DNA of 10,631 nucleotides from Candidatus Bathyarchaeota archaeon (GTDB lineage Archaea > Thermoproteota > Bathyarchaeia > Bathyarchaeales > Bathyarchaeaceae), in the NCBI GenBank assembly GCA_029883255.1, contig JAOUJL010000036.1:1-10631 (forward strand). The letters run 5' to 3'. Positions 1 to 5,819 of this stretch are shown here, piece after piece. The translations under genes were made by a program, and so were the position numbers. Position 1 is the stretch's first letter. Every line of letters begins with the position of its first letter. Under the pieces are notes generated by a model, which saw only the letters and a list, made by a program, of their open reading frames with translations, was not told the origin of the DNA and did no database searches.

Positions 1-66
1 TCGGTTTTTCATTTTAGCTTCTCTGCAAACGTGTTCGAGCACTTCGGTCTCCGATGCTTTTTTCAT
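1..66 (-). CDS. Start of an unidentified gene running off the left edge
   Basis: An ATG at 66-64 on the minus strand opens 22 uninterrupted codons to the window edge, beginning MKKASETEVLEHVCREAKMK. The fragment is too short to assign to a family. Support is the promoter context: a TATA-like ATTATATTTTT lies at about 92-102 on the minus strand, which would put the transcript start close to 72, giving a very short leader. No strong Shine-Dalgarno site is visible (only GAGAG just upstream), so the message may be nearly leaderless. It shares direction with the Hsp20 gene about 210 nt upstream. The call rests on promoter plus open frame only. Confidence 0.4.
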   Translation of the reverse strand, partial: MKKASETEVLEHVCREAKMKNR

Positions 67-90
67 AGGTCTCTCTGTTAACTATAATGT

Positions 91-102
91 GAAAAATATA
101 AT
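91..102 (-). promoter_or_regulatory. TATA box for the left-edge minus-strand gene
   Basis: The minus strand reads ATTATATTTTTC, an A/T-rich archaeal TATA-like element about 25-30 nt ahead of the ATG at 66. It would give a transcript with a leader of only a few bases. Confidence 0.4.
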
Positions 103-237
103 AGCATTTATGCATGTGCTATTGCTCTGTCTCTTTGAAGATAATGGAATGTAATGATTTTCTATCTTTACAACCAGTTAGGAAATAAAGTTCAGTTTAA
201 GGATTCTGAAGTGCGATTTTGAGGAGGTGTTGTTGTT

Positions 238-336
238 ATGTCTTCCCTAGTTTCGCTGATGCTCTTATTGCCTTTTTTCCTATTCGATTTTTATTGGGTC
301 TCCTTTAGGTTTCTTTTTCTCTCTAATTTTTGGTAG
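238..336 (+). CDS. Possible 32-aa hydrophobic mini-protein, antisense to the end of the Hsp20 gene
   Basis: An ATG at 238 is preceded by an excellent Shine-Dalgarno run GAGGAGGTG (221-229, 8 nt spacing). It opens 32 codons ending at TAG 334-336. The peptide begins MSSLVSLMLLLPFFLF and is almost entirely hydrophobic (Leu, Phe, Trp), so it would be a single membrane segment. Its 3' half overlaps the tail of the Hsp20 gene on the other strand, and part of the hydrophobic character comes from being antisense to a Lys-rich coding end. I do not recognise a family. The ribosome site is the main support; chance is a real alternative. Confidence 0.25.
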   Translation: MSSLVSLMLLLPFFLFDFYWVSFRFLFLSNFW

Positions 337-906
337 AGTAACCTCTAAGACTCCATTTTTATAAACCGTCTTAGCCTTGTTAGGAATGACCGCCGCTGGC
401 AACTTGATTTCTTTGAAGTATTTGTGCTTGGGTGTGTCAACCGAGACGGTTAAAGTGTTTTCTATTCCATGCAGTTTGATATCTTCCTTTTCGACCCCAG
501 GCAATTCAGTTACAACTTTGATTTCATCGTCGGTGCTTACCACATCTACGAGTGGTTCACGTTCCTCTTTAACGTCTAAAGTAGGTCTTGTGAGCCCGAA
601 GGCTTCGGGTTTGAGCGAAGGCTTGATGTTGCCAAATTCCCTTATCTTCGGCTTTCCATCTGGGCCGACGGTCATGCTGTAGCCGTAGACGAAGGGCCCC
701 CACTCACGGATGGTTGAACCGTCTGGAAGCTTATGTTCACGTACCAAATCCTTTGGAACACGGGTCCGGAATTCCTTAAATTCTCTCTCCATCATCTCCT
801 CCATGTCTTTGATCATCTCATCGATGTCTCCGAAAAACCAGTTTCCGAAATAGGGAAAGCGACGCATCCTTTTTCTGAACCATTCTGGAAAATATTCCCA
901 ACTCAT
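280..906 (-). CDS. Hsp20/alpha-crystallin family small heat shock protein
   Basis: This is an ATP-independent holdase chaperone of about 208 aa that binds unfolding proteins in the cytoplasm. The C-terminal 95 residues form the alpha-crystallin domain: a VDVVSTDDEIKVVTELPGV block, a DIKL strand and the conserved NGVLEVTLP motif. The protein ends in PIKIE, an IxI-type tail motif that links oligomer subunits in this family. The N-terminal half is long and rich in aromatic and charged residues (MSWEYFPEWFRKRMRRF), followed by a segment around GYSMTVGPDGKPKI that I associate with archaeal Hsp20s. I chose the ATG at 906 because GGAAGGTGA lies 7 nt before it and the TATA box at 945-953 predicts a start near 923. 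A TTG at 924 would leave no ribosome site. Confidence 0.93.
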   Translation of the reverse strand: MSWEYFPEWFRKRMRRFPYFGNWFFGDIDEMIKDMEEMMEREFKEFRTRVPKDLVREHKLPDGSTIREWGPFVYGYSMTVGPDGKPKIREFGNIKPSLKPEAFGLTRPTLDVKEEREPLVDVVSTDDEIKVVTELPGVEKEDIKLHGIENTLTVSVDTPKHKYFKEIKLPAAVIPNKAKTVYKNGVLEVTLPKIREKKKPKGDPIKIE

Positions 907-944
907 TAATCGTTCACCTTCCAAAAAAACACATAATTAGAATT

Positions 945-953
945 CTATAAAAA
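945..953 (-). promoter_or_regulatory. TATA box of the Hsp20 gene
   Basis: The minus strand reads TTTTTATAG about 25 nt before the predicted transcript start (about 923), giving a leader of roughly 17 nt that contains the Shine-Dalgarno site GGAAGGTGA (914-922). The same A/T block read on the plus strand (CTATAAAAA) is placed to serve the rightward ORF starting near 979. Confidence 0.55.
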
Positions 954-978
954 TCTATCCATTTTTAATACTTATACG

Positions 979-1200
979 TTGGACGTTGAATGTTTGATTC
1001 GTGAAAAATGTATGTTAAGAATGACAGAGCAACTGGCAAAGCAGTTGGCTAATCCTAGCGAATTCTTCAATAGCGTGCGAATTGAGAATTGGAAACCCGG
1101 CTTCGTTTTCTTTCTGCATGCATCAAGAGTTATAGCAGAACAGAAAGAGCTAATAGACTTCTGGAAGACACAAAAGAAATACTTTGACTACTCTCTCTGA
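979..1200 (+). CDS. Small hypothetical protein (73 aa)
   Basis: I do not recognise this family. The frame runs 73 codons from a TTG at 979; in-frame ATGs at 1012 and 1021 are alternative starts giving 62 or 59 aa. No Shine-Dalgarno site precedes any of them. The A/T block at 945-953 would put transcription start near 975, so the TTG would be almost leaderless. The product looks helical and soluble, with a mixed-charge first third (REKCMLRMTEQLAKQLANP), a central KPGFVFFLHASRVI segment and an aromatic, Lys-rich tail (FWKTQKKYFDY). It has no Cys pairs or membrane helix. Its stop is 13 nt before the next gene, so the two may be co-transcribed. Confidence 0.5.
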   Translation: MDVECLIREKCMLRMTEQLAKQLANPSEFFNSVRIENWKPGFVFFLHASRVIAEQKELIDFWKTQKKYFDYSL

Positions 1201-1213
1201 ACGAGGGGTTGTA

Positions 1214-1396
1214 ATGGTCTACATTAGAACAGTTGCAGCCATTCTGATGTTGTTCGTCGTAGCTTTGCTCATTCTAAACAAATTCTTAAGATCAGAATGG
1301 ATATGGCTCATATCCATTGCCATAATGATAATGGCAGTTGTAATTTATTTCATTCCTCGCTTAAGGAAATGTAGAGACCATGTTGCCATTGCTTAA
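1214..1396 (+). CDS. Small membrane protein with two helices (60 aa)
   Basis: The ATG at 1214 follows GAGGGG (1203-1208), a usable ribosome site, so I prefer it to the TTG at 1184, which would overlap the preceding ORF. The 60-aa product has two predicted membrane segments: one within IRTVAAILMLFVVALLIL (about residues 4-21) and one within WIWLISIAIMIMAVVIYFI (about 29-47). A short loop with Lys/Arg separates them, and a basic tail (RLRKCRDHVAIA) follows. This looks like a helical hairpin with both ends cytoplasmic by the positive-inside rule. No family or function is recognised. It begins 13 nt after the upstream stop, so co-transcription is likely. Confidence 0.55.
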   Translation: MVYIRTVAAILMLFVVALLILNKFLRSEWIWLISIAIMIMAVVIYFIPRLRKCRDHVAIA

Positions 1397-1487
1397 CGGC
1401 TATCCGCAAAAGCAACACTACCAGCAGCCATAGTTCACAGAAGAAAGCCTTAATCCAACTATTGTTGAATCTTACAGTGGTGATTAG

Positions 1488-1814
1488 GTGTCTTTGACTT
1501 TACGTGATGCTCAGCATCTTTGTTGGAAAAACTTCAAGAGGATTAATGAGAGGCTTGACCCAAAAAGGGGTAAAGGCTGGACGCCTTTTGTCATGGTTAC
1601 GGATTTACTTGAAGAGGCTGGCGAGGTGGCTGCCGTGGTCAAGGGATTGGAAAGCTTTAAGCCGCCTGACAAGTCTAAAACAAAAGAGATGTTAGCCACA
1701 GAGCTTTCAGACTTGCTTTACATAATCTTCGTTTTGGCTGAGCATTACGGCGTAAACTTGGAAGAATCGTTTCTGCAAACAGTTAACGACTACATACTCA
1801 GGTTCATAAGCTAA
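1488..1814 (+). CDS. MazG-like nucleotide pyrophosphohydrolase
   Basis: This 108-aa protein fits the all-alpha MazG/NTP-PPase superfamily, which hydrolyses nucleoside triphosphates to monophosphate and pyrophosphate with Mg2+. The metal-binding signature is visible as EExxE (E42, E43, E46 in LLEEAGEVA) and, 26 residues on, ExxD (E72 and D75 in ELSDLLYII). Length and helix pattern match single-domain MazG-like proteins rather than the longer two-domain MazG. The start is a GTG at 1488 with GGTGAT just upstream. A house-cleaning role on non-canonical or excess nucleotides is typical for the family; the exact substrate cannot be read from sequence. It stands alone, with gaps of 91 and 259 nt on either side. 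Confidence 0.82.
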   Translation: MSLTLRDAQHLCWKNFKRINERLDPKRGKGWTPFVMVTDLLEEAGEVAAVVKGLESFKPPDKSKTKEMLATELSDLLYIIFVLAEHYGVNLEESFLQTVNDYILRFIS

Positions 1815-2073
1815 ACAAATAGGCACTGCTCCAACATCCCTACATGAGAGATACGAGGATTTGTACGGGAGACGTTGCACACCATTCTACGTGCGCATAG
1901 AGGCATTCACTTGCTGCTGGGGCATAGGAAACAGCTAGATCGGAAGTAACAAGGTTTCTGAAGTAGCCCACTTAACACGCGCACTGCTTAGTAGTCCTAA
2001 TTGCGGTTTCATAAGCTTTAACTCCAATTATGTTACGAACAGTGATATGAGCGAGTAAAAAAATACGTGATTA
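1815..2073. other. Intergenic stretch, no gene seen
   Basis: No frame here has both a ribosome site and reasonable length. The best ATG (1844) opens only 18 codons with no Shine-Dalgarno site. No hairpin or clear tRNA-like arm was found. The promoter of the CBS gene should lie at the right end, but no convincing TATA box stands out. Confidence 0.5.
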
Positions 2074-2499
2074 GTGATGAAAATCCATAGATTGATGGTT
2101 AAGGACGTTATTACCCTGCAAACAGACGCATCAGCTTATGATGCTGTAAAACTTATGAATAAGAATAGAATAGGTTGCTTAGTGGTTTTAGATAACGGTA
2201 AGATCGTTGGGATTTTAACCGAAAGAGATCTGCTTGAAAGAGTTTTGGAAAAAGGCAAGAATCCAAAGGAAACTAGGGTTTCAGAAATAATGACAAGACA
2301 AGTCATAGTTGGAAAGCCAGACATGCAACTTGTCGAAGCTACGAGACTTATGTTTGAAAACAAAGTGAAGAAACTACCTATAGTAGAGAAAAACCGATTA
2401 GCAGGTCTAGTTACCTTGACCGACATAGCTCGCGCTACGAGTGTTGATAAAAAAACCTTAGAACTAGTTGAAGCACTGTCAAACATGCATATGATCTAG
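2074..2499 (+). CDS. Two-CBS-domain protein
   Basis: The protein is 141 aa and consists almost wholly of a tandem CBS (Bateman) pair, which commonly binds adenosyl ligands such as AMP, ATP or SAM and acts as an energy or metabolite sensor. The first CBS spans about residues 8-65 (VKDVITLQTDASAYDAVKLM ... GKIVGILTERDLL). The second spans about 69-127 (VSEIMTRQVIVGKPDMQLVE ... NRLAGLVTLTDIA). The repeated G-(I/L)-(L/V)-T-x-x-D pattern is the usual ligand-site element. No effector domain is attached, so it presumably works through a partner. GTG at 2074 or the adjacent ATG at 2077 may be the start; the ribosome site is weak. No neighbour suggests which pathway it serves. Confidence 0.88.
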   Translation: MMKIHRLMVKDVITLQTDASAYDAVKLMNKNRIGCLVVLDNGKIVGILTERDLLERVLEKGKNPKETRVSEIMTRQVIVGKPDMQLVEATRLMFENKVKKLPIVEKNRLAGLVTLTDIARATSVDKKTLELVEALSNMHMI

Positions 2500-2852
2500 C
2501 AAGCCTATGCTGTTTGCGCGCTAGGGCGTTTAGAAATTGGTGTAAAATGGTTTTAAATCCGTTTTTGCGTTTTCAGGCTTGTTTTGACCTTCTTTTGTGA
2601 GCGTGTTTTTGGGGATTGTGGGATGTAGACGAAGGTTTCAGCGAGGGTGGTAAATCCACTATTCATCGTTTTTGTCCTTCTAGACCGCACCATTATATTT
2701 ACACGCGGTGATAATTGGTTTTTTCATTTCATGAAGCACAGTTTCTTTCAAAAAGAAGCGAAAGATATCAGCTGAGTTGCGTATGAAAAAAGCTCAAAAA
2801 TGGCCCTAAACCCTCAAAGGAGAATTAAGACCATTTTTTCTATCGCGCCTTC
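2500..2852. other. Non-coding gap before the terminase remnant
   Basis: This 353-nt stretch holds no convincing gene. It begins with T-rich runs (about 2560-2615) that could end the CBS transcript. An isolated AAAGGAG (2816-2822) looks like a ribosome site but no start codon lies at the right distance. Terminase homology begins abruptly near 2829, so the gap probably contains the left edge of a deletion or insertion. No terminal inverted repeats or target duplications were recognised. Confidence 0.5.
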
Positions 2853-3614
2853 ATGAATCCAGACTATAGCGTGCATAAGGTCAAGAGTTCCCAATGTCCG
2901 TTGATCACGGATGAGTTTCTCGCCGAGATGCGAGGGAACATGACTGCTGACGCTTACGAGATGGAGTATGAGGCTGAGTTTGTTGAAGCTTTAAACTCGT
3001 ATTTCAGCCAGGATCTCATTCGCACGTGTGTAGAGTTAGCGCAGAACTCAGAAGTGGAACATATTCGAGGTCTTGAAGATCACATTTCTCCAAGCGAGTA
3101 TTACGGTGGGGTAGATCTCGGTAAAAAAGAAGATTTCAGCGTTCTAATGGTCCTCAAACGGGAAGATAATGTTTTCAAGCTTGTGTACTTCTATCAGTTT
3201 CCACTTGGAACAAGCTACAGCCACGTAATAGGGCATGTCGTAAGGGCTAACGAGAAGTTCCGTTTCCGCAAGGTCCTTGTCGATCAAACTGGTGTAGGGG
3301 AGCCTATGCTTGACGAGTTTCGGCAACAGGGATTAACGAATATTGAAGGGTTGACGTTTGCCATTCGGACAAAAGAGGAGCTGCTTAGCTGTTTGAAAAT
3401 CGCCATGGAGCAGGGGCGCCTGGCACTTCCATATAATCGTAGTCTATGCACACAGATCAACGAGCAACGGTTTGAATACAGTAAGTCGGGTCACCTGCAG
3501 TTTAGCCATCCTGTTGGCAGCCATGACGACATGCTGTGGGCTTTAGCGCTTGCAGTTTATGTAGGCACAGTTGGTCGTGAGCCTGAACCATGTCTCGTAA
3601 TGATTCCACGATGA
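2829..3614 (+). CDS. Terminase large subunit remnant: nuclease domain without the ATPase domain
   Basis: The first usable ATG is at 2853 (253 aa), but homology-like sequence continues upstream in frame (DHFFYRAF, 2829-2852) until a TAA at 2826-2828. This suggests that a longer gene lost its 5' part. Full-length terminases are roughly 400-600 aa with an N-terminal packaging ATPase; no Walker motif is present here. The remaining part matches the linker (MEYEAEFVE) plus an RNase H-like nuclease fold: GGVDLGKKEDFSVL gives the first catalytic Asp, VLVDQTGVG the second and HDDMLWALALA the third acidic site. These enzymes cut concatemeric viral DNA. No ribosome site fits the ATG, so expression is doubtful. 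The stop overlaps the next gene by ATGA. It could be a decayed provirus or a domesticated nuclease. Confidence 0.78.
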   Translation, partial: DHFFYRAFMNPDYSVHKVKSSQCPLITDEFLAEMRGNMTADAYEMEYEAEFVEALNSYFSQDLIRTCVELAQNSEVEHIRGLEDHISPSEYYGGVDLGKKEDFSVLMVLKREDNVFKLVYFYQFPLGTSYSHVIGHVVRANEKFRFRKVLVDQTGVGEPMLDEFRQQGLTNIEGLTFAIRTKEELLSCLKIAMEQGRLALPYNRSLCTQINEQRFEYSKSGHLQFSHPVGSHDDMLWALALAVYVGTVGREPEPCLVMIPR

Positions 3615-4069
3615 GGCGCCGAGAAATTTTCAAAGTCACTAAGATAACGCGGAAGTTTGATCGACGCACCGGCAAATTCACCTTTAACATATCTTATAAG
3701 ACTAGAAGCGAGATAACGAACCGCACGATCAAGGTGGCTGAGGCATTTGGGCTTGGAATCGGTGAAGACCAGGGCTTCACGATTTATGATAACGTTGAAT
3801 TAAAAATCGGTCCAACCGATATCGTTCTGATCACTGGGGATAGTGGCTCAGGCAAAAGTGTTCTCTTGAAGGCTATTAAGAAGGATTTGGGCAGCGAAGC
3901 AATCGACATGGCGGATATCCACCCTGACCCTGACAAGCCGTTAATCGACACGGTTGGCAAAAACCTGAGCGATGGATTGGAGCTTCTAAGCAGGGCTGGC
4001 TTAAATGATACTTTTCTTTTGCATGCATGTGTGTGGACCGTGCAGATGTGGAGAAGCTGGCGCGAATGA
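3611..4069 (+). CDS. ABC-type ATPase fragment (COG2401-like), C-terminally truncated
   Basis: The product resembles the N-terminal half of the archaeal ABC-type ATPases grouped with COG2401 (recalled from memory). It has a basic N-terminus (FKVTKITRKFDRRTGKF), a strand/helix block IKVAEAFGLGIGED, then a Walker A P-loop GDSGSGKS followed by VLLKAI, and DKPLIDTVGK. The homologous-looking part stops at RAGLNDTFLL; the last 15 codons (HACVWTVQMWRSWRE) look like out-of-frame readthrough. The ABC signature, Walker B and switch His are absent, so it should not hydrolyse ATP normally. I prefer the ATG at 3611 because it overlaps the terminase stop as ATGA, which implies coupled translation; an in-frame ATG at 3590 is possible. 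The shared truncation suggests a decaying mobile module. Confidence 0.65.
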   Translation: MRRREIFKVTKITRKFDRRTGKFTFNISYKTRSEITNRTIKVAEAFGLGIGEDQGFTIYDNVELKIGPTDIVLITGDSGSGKSVLLKAIKKDLGSEAIDMADIHPDPDKPLIDTVGKNLSDGLELLSRAGLNDTFLLHACVWTVQMWRSWRE

Positions 4070-4107
4070 TCAAGATCCTCAGCTTTCTTGTTCAGACAAA
4101 AGTCTAC

Positions 4108-4293
4108 CTATTCTGGAAAAACAAACTTGAACCTTGCGTCCCGCCCAACATGTTTTGTGCCATGATGTGTCCTCACGAAGATCACGGGGCACCTCGGGTT
4201 TCTGCACGCATACTCTCCCTTTTTCGGGTGCTTCTTCATCGGGTTTCCGCAGCCAGGACAGTTAATGCTTCTTGTTTTCCTGTCTCGCGCCAT
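4108..4293 (-). CDS. Small zinc-ribbon protein (61 aa)
   Basis: A 61-aa basic protein beginning MARDRKTRSINCPGCGNPMK. Four cysteines (CPGC ... CRNPRC) form a zinc-ribbon site, followed by a basic tail (FVRTHHGTKHVGRD) suited to nucleic acid contact. The start is secure: AAGGTGA lies 6 nt before the ATG and a TATTTAAA box (4330-4337) lies about 37 nt before it, predicting a 15-nt leader. I do not recognise a specific family; a DNA- or RNA-binding accessory role is inferred from the fold and charge only. It is transcribed towards the broken ATPase gene, and its 3' end sits 38 nt past the end of that frame. Confidence 0.72.
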   Translation of the reverse strand: MARDRKTRSINCPGCGNPMKKHPKKGEYACRNPRCPVIFVRTHHGTKHVGRDARFKFVFPE

Positions 4294-4329
4294 CAGCTGT
4301 CACCTTGAAACAACAGCTTTTTTGTAGTG

Positions 4330-4337
4330 TTTAAATA
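4330..4337 (-). promoter_or_regulatory. TATA box of the 61-aa zinc-ribbon gene
   Basis: The minus strand reads TATTTAAA. A start about 25 nt downstream (near 4308) gives a short leader containing the Shine-Dalgarno site AAGGTGA (4300-4306) before the ATG at 4293. Confidence 0.6.
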
Positions 4338-4388
4338 GGGATGTTAGGAGAGACATAAAATCCCTTTTCTATTCTAAACTTGTTGGGA

Positions 4389-4526
4389 CTATAGAACCAA
4401 CACTGCGACAAATAGCACTAATAGAATAAGACATATCCAATATATCGTTTGGAAATTCAGTATATCGAATGGTCTAAGCAACTTTGTTTTTAGCTTTTGT
4501 TTTATTCTATCAAACACCTTTCTCAC
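4389..4526 (-). CDS. Possible tail-anchored mini-protein behind tbp (45 aa)
   Basis: Just after the TBP stop, a GTG at 4526 opens 45 codons on the same strand. The peptide starts with a basic, helical segment (MRKVFDRIKQKLKTKLLRPF) and ends with one strong membrane helix, IYWICLILLVLFVAVLVL, running to the C-terminus, a tail-anchor arrangement. The amphipathic-then-hydrophobic pattern is hard to explain by chance, but there is no good ribosome site, so coupling to TBP translation would be needed. No family is recognised; it does not look like SecE or Sec61-beta to me. The same frame stays open further upstream through the tbp gene, but that part is out-of-frame TBP sequence and should be ignored. 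Confidence 0.38.
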   Translation of the reverse strand: MRKVFDRIKQKLKTKLLRPFDILNFQTIYWICLILLVLFVAVLVL

Positions 4527-4540
4527 ATTTTGGGCTTTCT

Positions 4541-5104
4541 TCAGAGAACCTTCATCTCCTCCAGCCTTTGCCGAAGCTTTTCCGCAGCCACGTAGATGTC
4601 CTCCTCCTTCTTCGCGCCTACGCACACGATCTTGCCATTGGAGAATATCAGGAAAACAACGCTGGGGCTTTCCATTCGGTAAATCGCGCCTGGAAACTGC
4701 TCCGGCTCGTACATGAGCCTTCCGCCGCCCCCGTGAGCTCGCTCGCACAACGCTTCAAGATTAACCGGTGCGCCGAGGCTTCCAGAGGTAACAATATTCT
4801 GAATCGTTATCTCCGGCTTTCCGATGATGATTATGCCTTCCTTCTTAAGCTCTCTGGCGACCTTCAGGAAAGCTATTCTAGCCGCTCTCTCTGACTTGGC
4901 GCCTGTGCACACCATCTTTCCCGAATAGAAGATGAGGGTGCACGTCTTGGGCTTTTTCAGCCTAAAGGGGAGTCCAGGGAACACGTCTGGTCGGTAATCG
5001 ACGTGTGGAAAAGCCTTCACTATGGCGTCCAAGTCGATGCCGTGTTTGAAGGCTGCTGTGGCCACGACGTTCTGAATGCGAATTTCCATGTCCTCAACTT
5101 TCAA
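4541..5104 (-). CDS. tbp: TATA-binding protein (full length)
   Basis: This is the archaeal general transcription factor that binds and bends the TATA box and recruits TFB and RNA polymerase. The 187-aa protein has the two-fold TBP saddle: repeat 1 at about residues 6-92 (IQNVVATAAF, FPGLPFRLKKPKT, SGKMVCTGAKSE) and repeat 2 at about 97-182 (IQNIVTSGSL, FPGAIYRMESPS, NGKIVCVGAKKEED). The four Phe that wedge into DNA are present at F42, F59, F137 and F154, each pair 17 apart as in known TBPs. Residues from the last half of repeat 2 are encoded by a 116-bp tract identical to the second tbp copy. The TTG at 5104 gives full length; ATG at 5089 (residue 6) is an alternative. Neither has a strong ribosome site. 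The gene follows the Lrp gene by 145 nt in the same direction. Confidence 0.95.
   Translation of the reverse strand: MKVEDMEIRIQNVVATAAFKHGIDLDAIVKAFPHVDYRPDVFPGLPFRLKKPKTCTLIFYSGKMVCTGAKSERAARIAFLKVARELKKEGIIIIGKPEITIQNIVTSGSLGAPVNLEALCERAHGGGGRLMYEPEQFPGAIYRMESPSVVFLIFSNGKIVCVGAKKEEDIYVAAEKLRQRLEEMKVL
4594..4709 (-). repeat. 116-bp tract identical (inverted) to 6758-6873
   Basis: The minus strand here matches the plus strand of 6758-6873 base for base over 116 nt, by my manual alignment. It starts at the CGAG of CGAGCCGGAGCAG and ends at GAGGAGGACATCT. It encodes the FPGAIYRM ... VGAKKEED part of TBP repeat 2. Outside these limits the two genes differ at many positions, including synonymous sites. 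Confidence 0.9.
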
Positions 5105-5165
5105 CAGACTTCTACCATCGTGCCATCATAGAAAACACGTGAAACGATAACTGTTTCGGTTCACC

Positions 5166-5204
5166 CTAAGAAGTTCTTAAACAAACCGCGAGGGTTCTTA
5201 AGAG
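5166..5204. promoter_or_regulatory. TTCTTAA-type palindromes in the tbp promoter region
   Basis: TAAGAAGTTCTTA (5167-5179) is a perfect 13-bp palindrome around a central G, and TCTTAAGA (5196-5203) is a perfect 8-bp palindrome; their centres are about 27 bp apart. On the minus strand GTTTAAGAA within the first site could also act as a weak TATA box for tbp. The same core recurs around the Lrp promoter, so these may be regulator operators; this is inference. Confidence 0.4.
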
Positions 5205-5249
5205 ATCCTCAGAAGGGATGGGAGGAAGCCCTTCACGAAGTTCGGTAGC

Positions 5250-5684
5250 CTAGCCCTTCCAGGTCTTGAAAATCGGGATGAACTCGGTATCAACCACATC
5301 GGGGATTCCCCTAACCTGCAGGATCACGGACCTCATCCTGCCTAAGTTTTTGGCCCCTACCTTCGCGATGAGGTCTTCTGATCCGTGGATCTCATGGAGC
5401 TCGCTGACTTTCTCGATCTTGCAAAGTTGCCTACAGACCTCCTTCACGGCGCCGGGCTTCACATTCACCAGTATGAAGCCATGGATCCTTTTGCCTATGA
5501 CGGCGTCGTCGACCTCTATGGTGAACTTTTTTATGACACCCATCTCCATGAGGCGCTTCACCCTGTTGTAGACGGTGGCGTCGGAGATGCCCAGTGCCTT
5601 GCCGATGTCCACGAAGGTTGTGCGAGCGTTCTCCCTGAGGTGCTGTATGATTTCCCGATCGACTTCATCCAATTTCTCACTCAA
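5250..5684 (-). CDS. Lrp/AsnC family transcriptional regulator
   Basis: A 144-aa feast/famine regulator. Residues about 5-60 form the winged helix-turn-helix (LDEVDREIIQHLRENARTT, then VDIGKALGISDATVYNRVKR as the recognition part). Residues about 66-144 form the RAM/AsnC ligand-binding and dimerisation domain, with GFILVNVKPG and the VSELHEIHGSEDLIAKV segment. Family members form dimers to octamers and often respond to amino acids; the ligand here is unknown. The start is a TTG at 5684 (an in-frame TTG five codons on is possible) with a TATATTAA box at 5719-5726. Inverted repeats of TTAAGAG/CTTCTTAA overlap that box, which would suit autorepression. The gene is divergent from the poly-Glu ORF and lies upstream of tbp. 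Confidence 0.93.
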   Translation of the reverse strand: MSEKLDEVDREIIQHLRENARTTFVDIGKALGISDATVYNRVKRLMEMGVIKKFTIEVDDAVIGKRIHGFILVNVKPGAVKEVCRQLCKIEKVSELHEIHGSEDLIAKVGAKNLGRMRSVILQVRGIPDVVDTEFIPIFKTWKG

Positions 5685-5701
5685 CGCTTGTCACTCTGTA
5701 T

Positions 5702-5722
5702 TTAAGAGGCACCCCTTCTTAA
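5702..5722. promoter_or_regulatory. Lrp promoter: TATA box inside an inverted repeat
   Basis: TTAAGAGG (5702-5709) and CCTTCTTAA (5714-5722) form an imperfect inverted repeat. It overlaps the minus-strand TATA box TATATTAA (5719-5726) and reaches towards the predicted start near 5697. A bound repressor there would block TBP/TFB, so autoregulation by the Lrp protein is a natural reading. Confidence 0.5.
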
Positions 5723-5737
5723 TATACCTGTTTTTAG

Positions 5738-5776
5738 GAGCTCTTAACCGCTACCAATAAGCTTATTAAGAAGCTC
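5738..5776. promoter_or_regulatory. Inverted repeat between the divergent Lrp and poly-Glu genes
   Basis: GAGCTCTTAA (5738-5747) and TTAAGAAGCTC (5766-5776) are near-perfect inverted arms separated by 18 bp, centre to centre about 28 bp. The right arm overlaps a plus-strand TATA-like TTATTAA (5763-5769), which lies about 25 nt before a plausible start for the poly-Glu ORF. A regulator bound here could control both directions. Confidence 0.45.
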
Positions 5777-5819
5777 TCAAGACCAAGCTACATAGGCTGA
5801 ATATTGGGAGGAAAGAGCC

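Noticed and set aside
1870..1965. Short stretches (TTGCACACC, AGTAACAAGG) recalling the 3' end of 16S rRNA
   Set aside because: The two matches are about 70 nt apart instead of about 100, the sequence between does not fit helix 44, and no anti-Shine-Dalgarno tail follows. Chance is more likely than a rRNA fragment.
4027..4308. Plus-strand 93-codon frame beyond the broken ATPase
   Set aside because: Most of it is antisense to the zinc-ribbon gene, which has a promoter and ribosome site. Only the first 26 codons might be an ATPase scrap.
4527..4748. Upstream extension of the minus-strand frame containing the tail-anchored peptide
   Set aside because: It is tbp read in the wrong frame; only the part after the TBP stop is considered possibly real.
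4484..4894. Plus-strand 136-codon frame opposite tbp
   Set aside because: Antisense shadow of a clear TBP gene with no ribosome site of its own.
5385..5705. Plus-strand 106-codon frame opposite the Lrp gene
   Set aside because: Antisense shadow of a clear Lrp/AsnC gene; no promoter or ribosome site.
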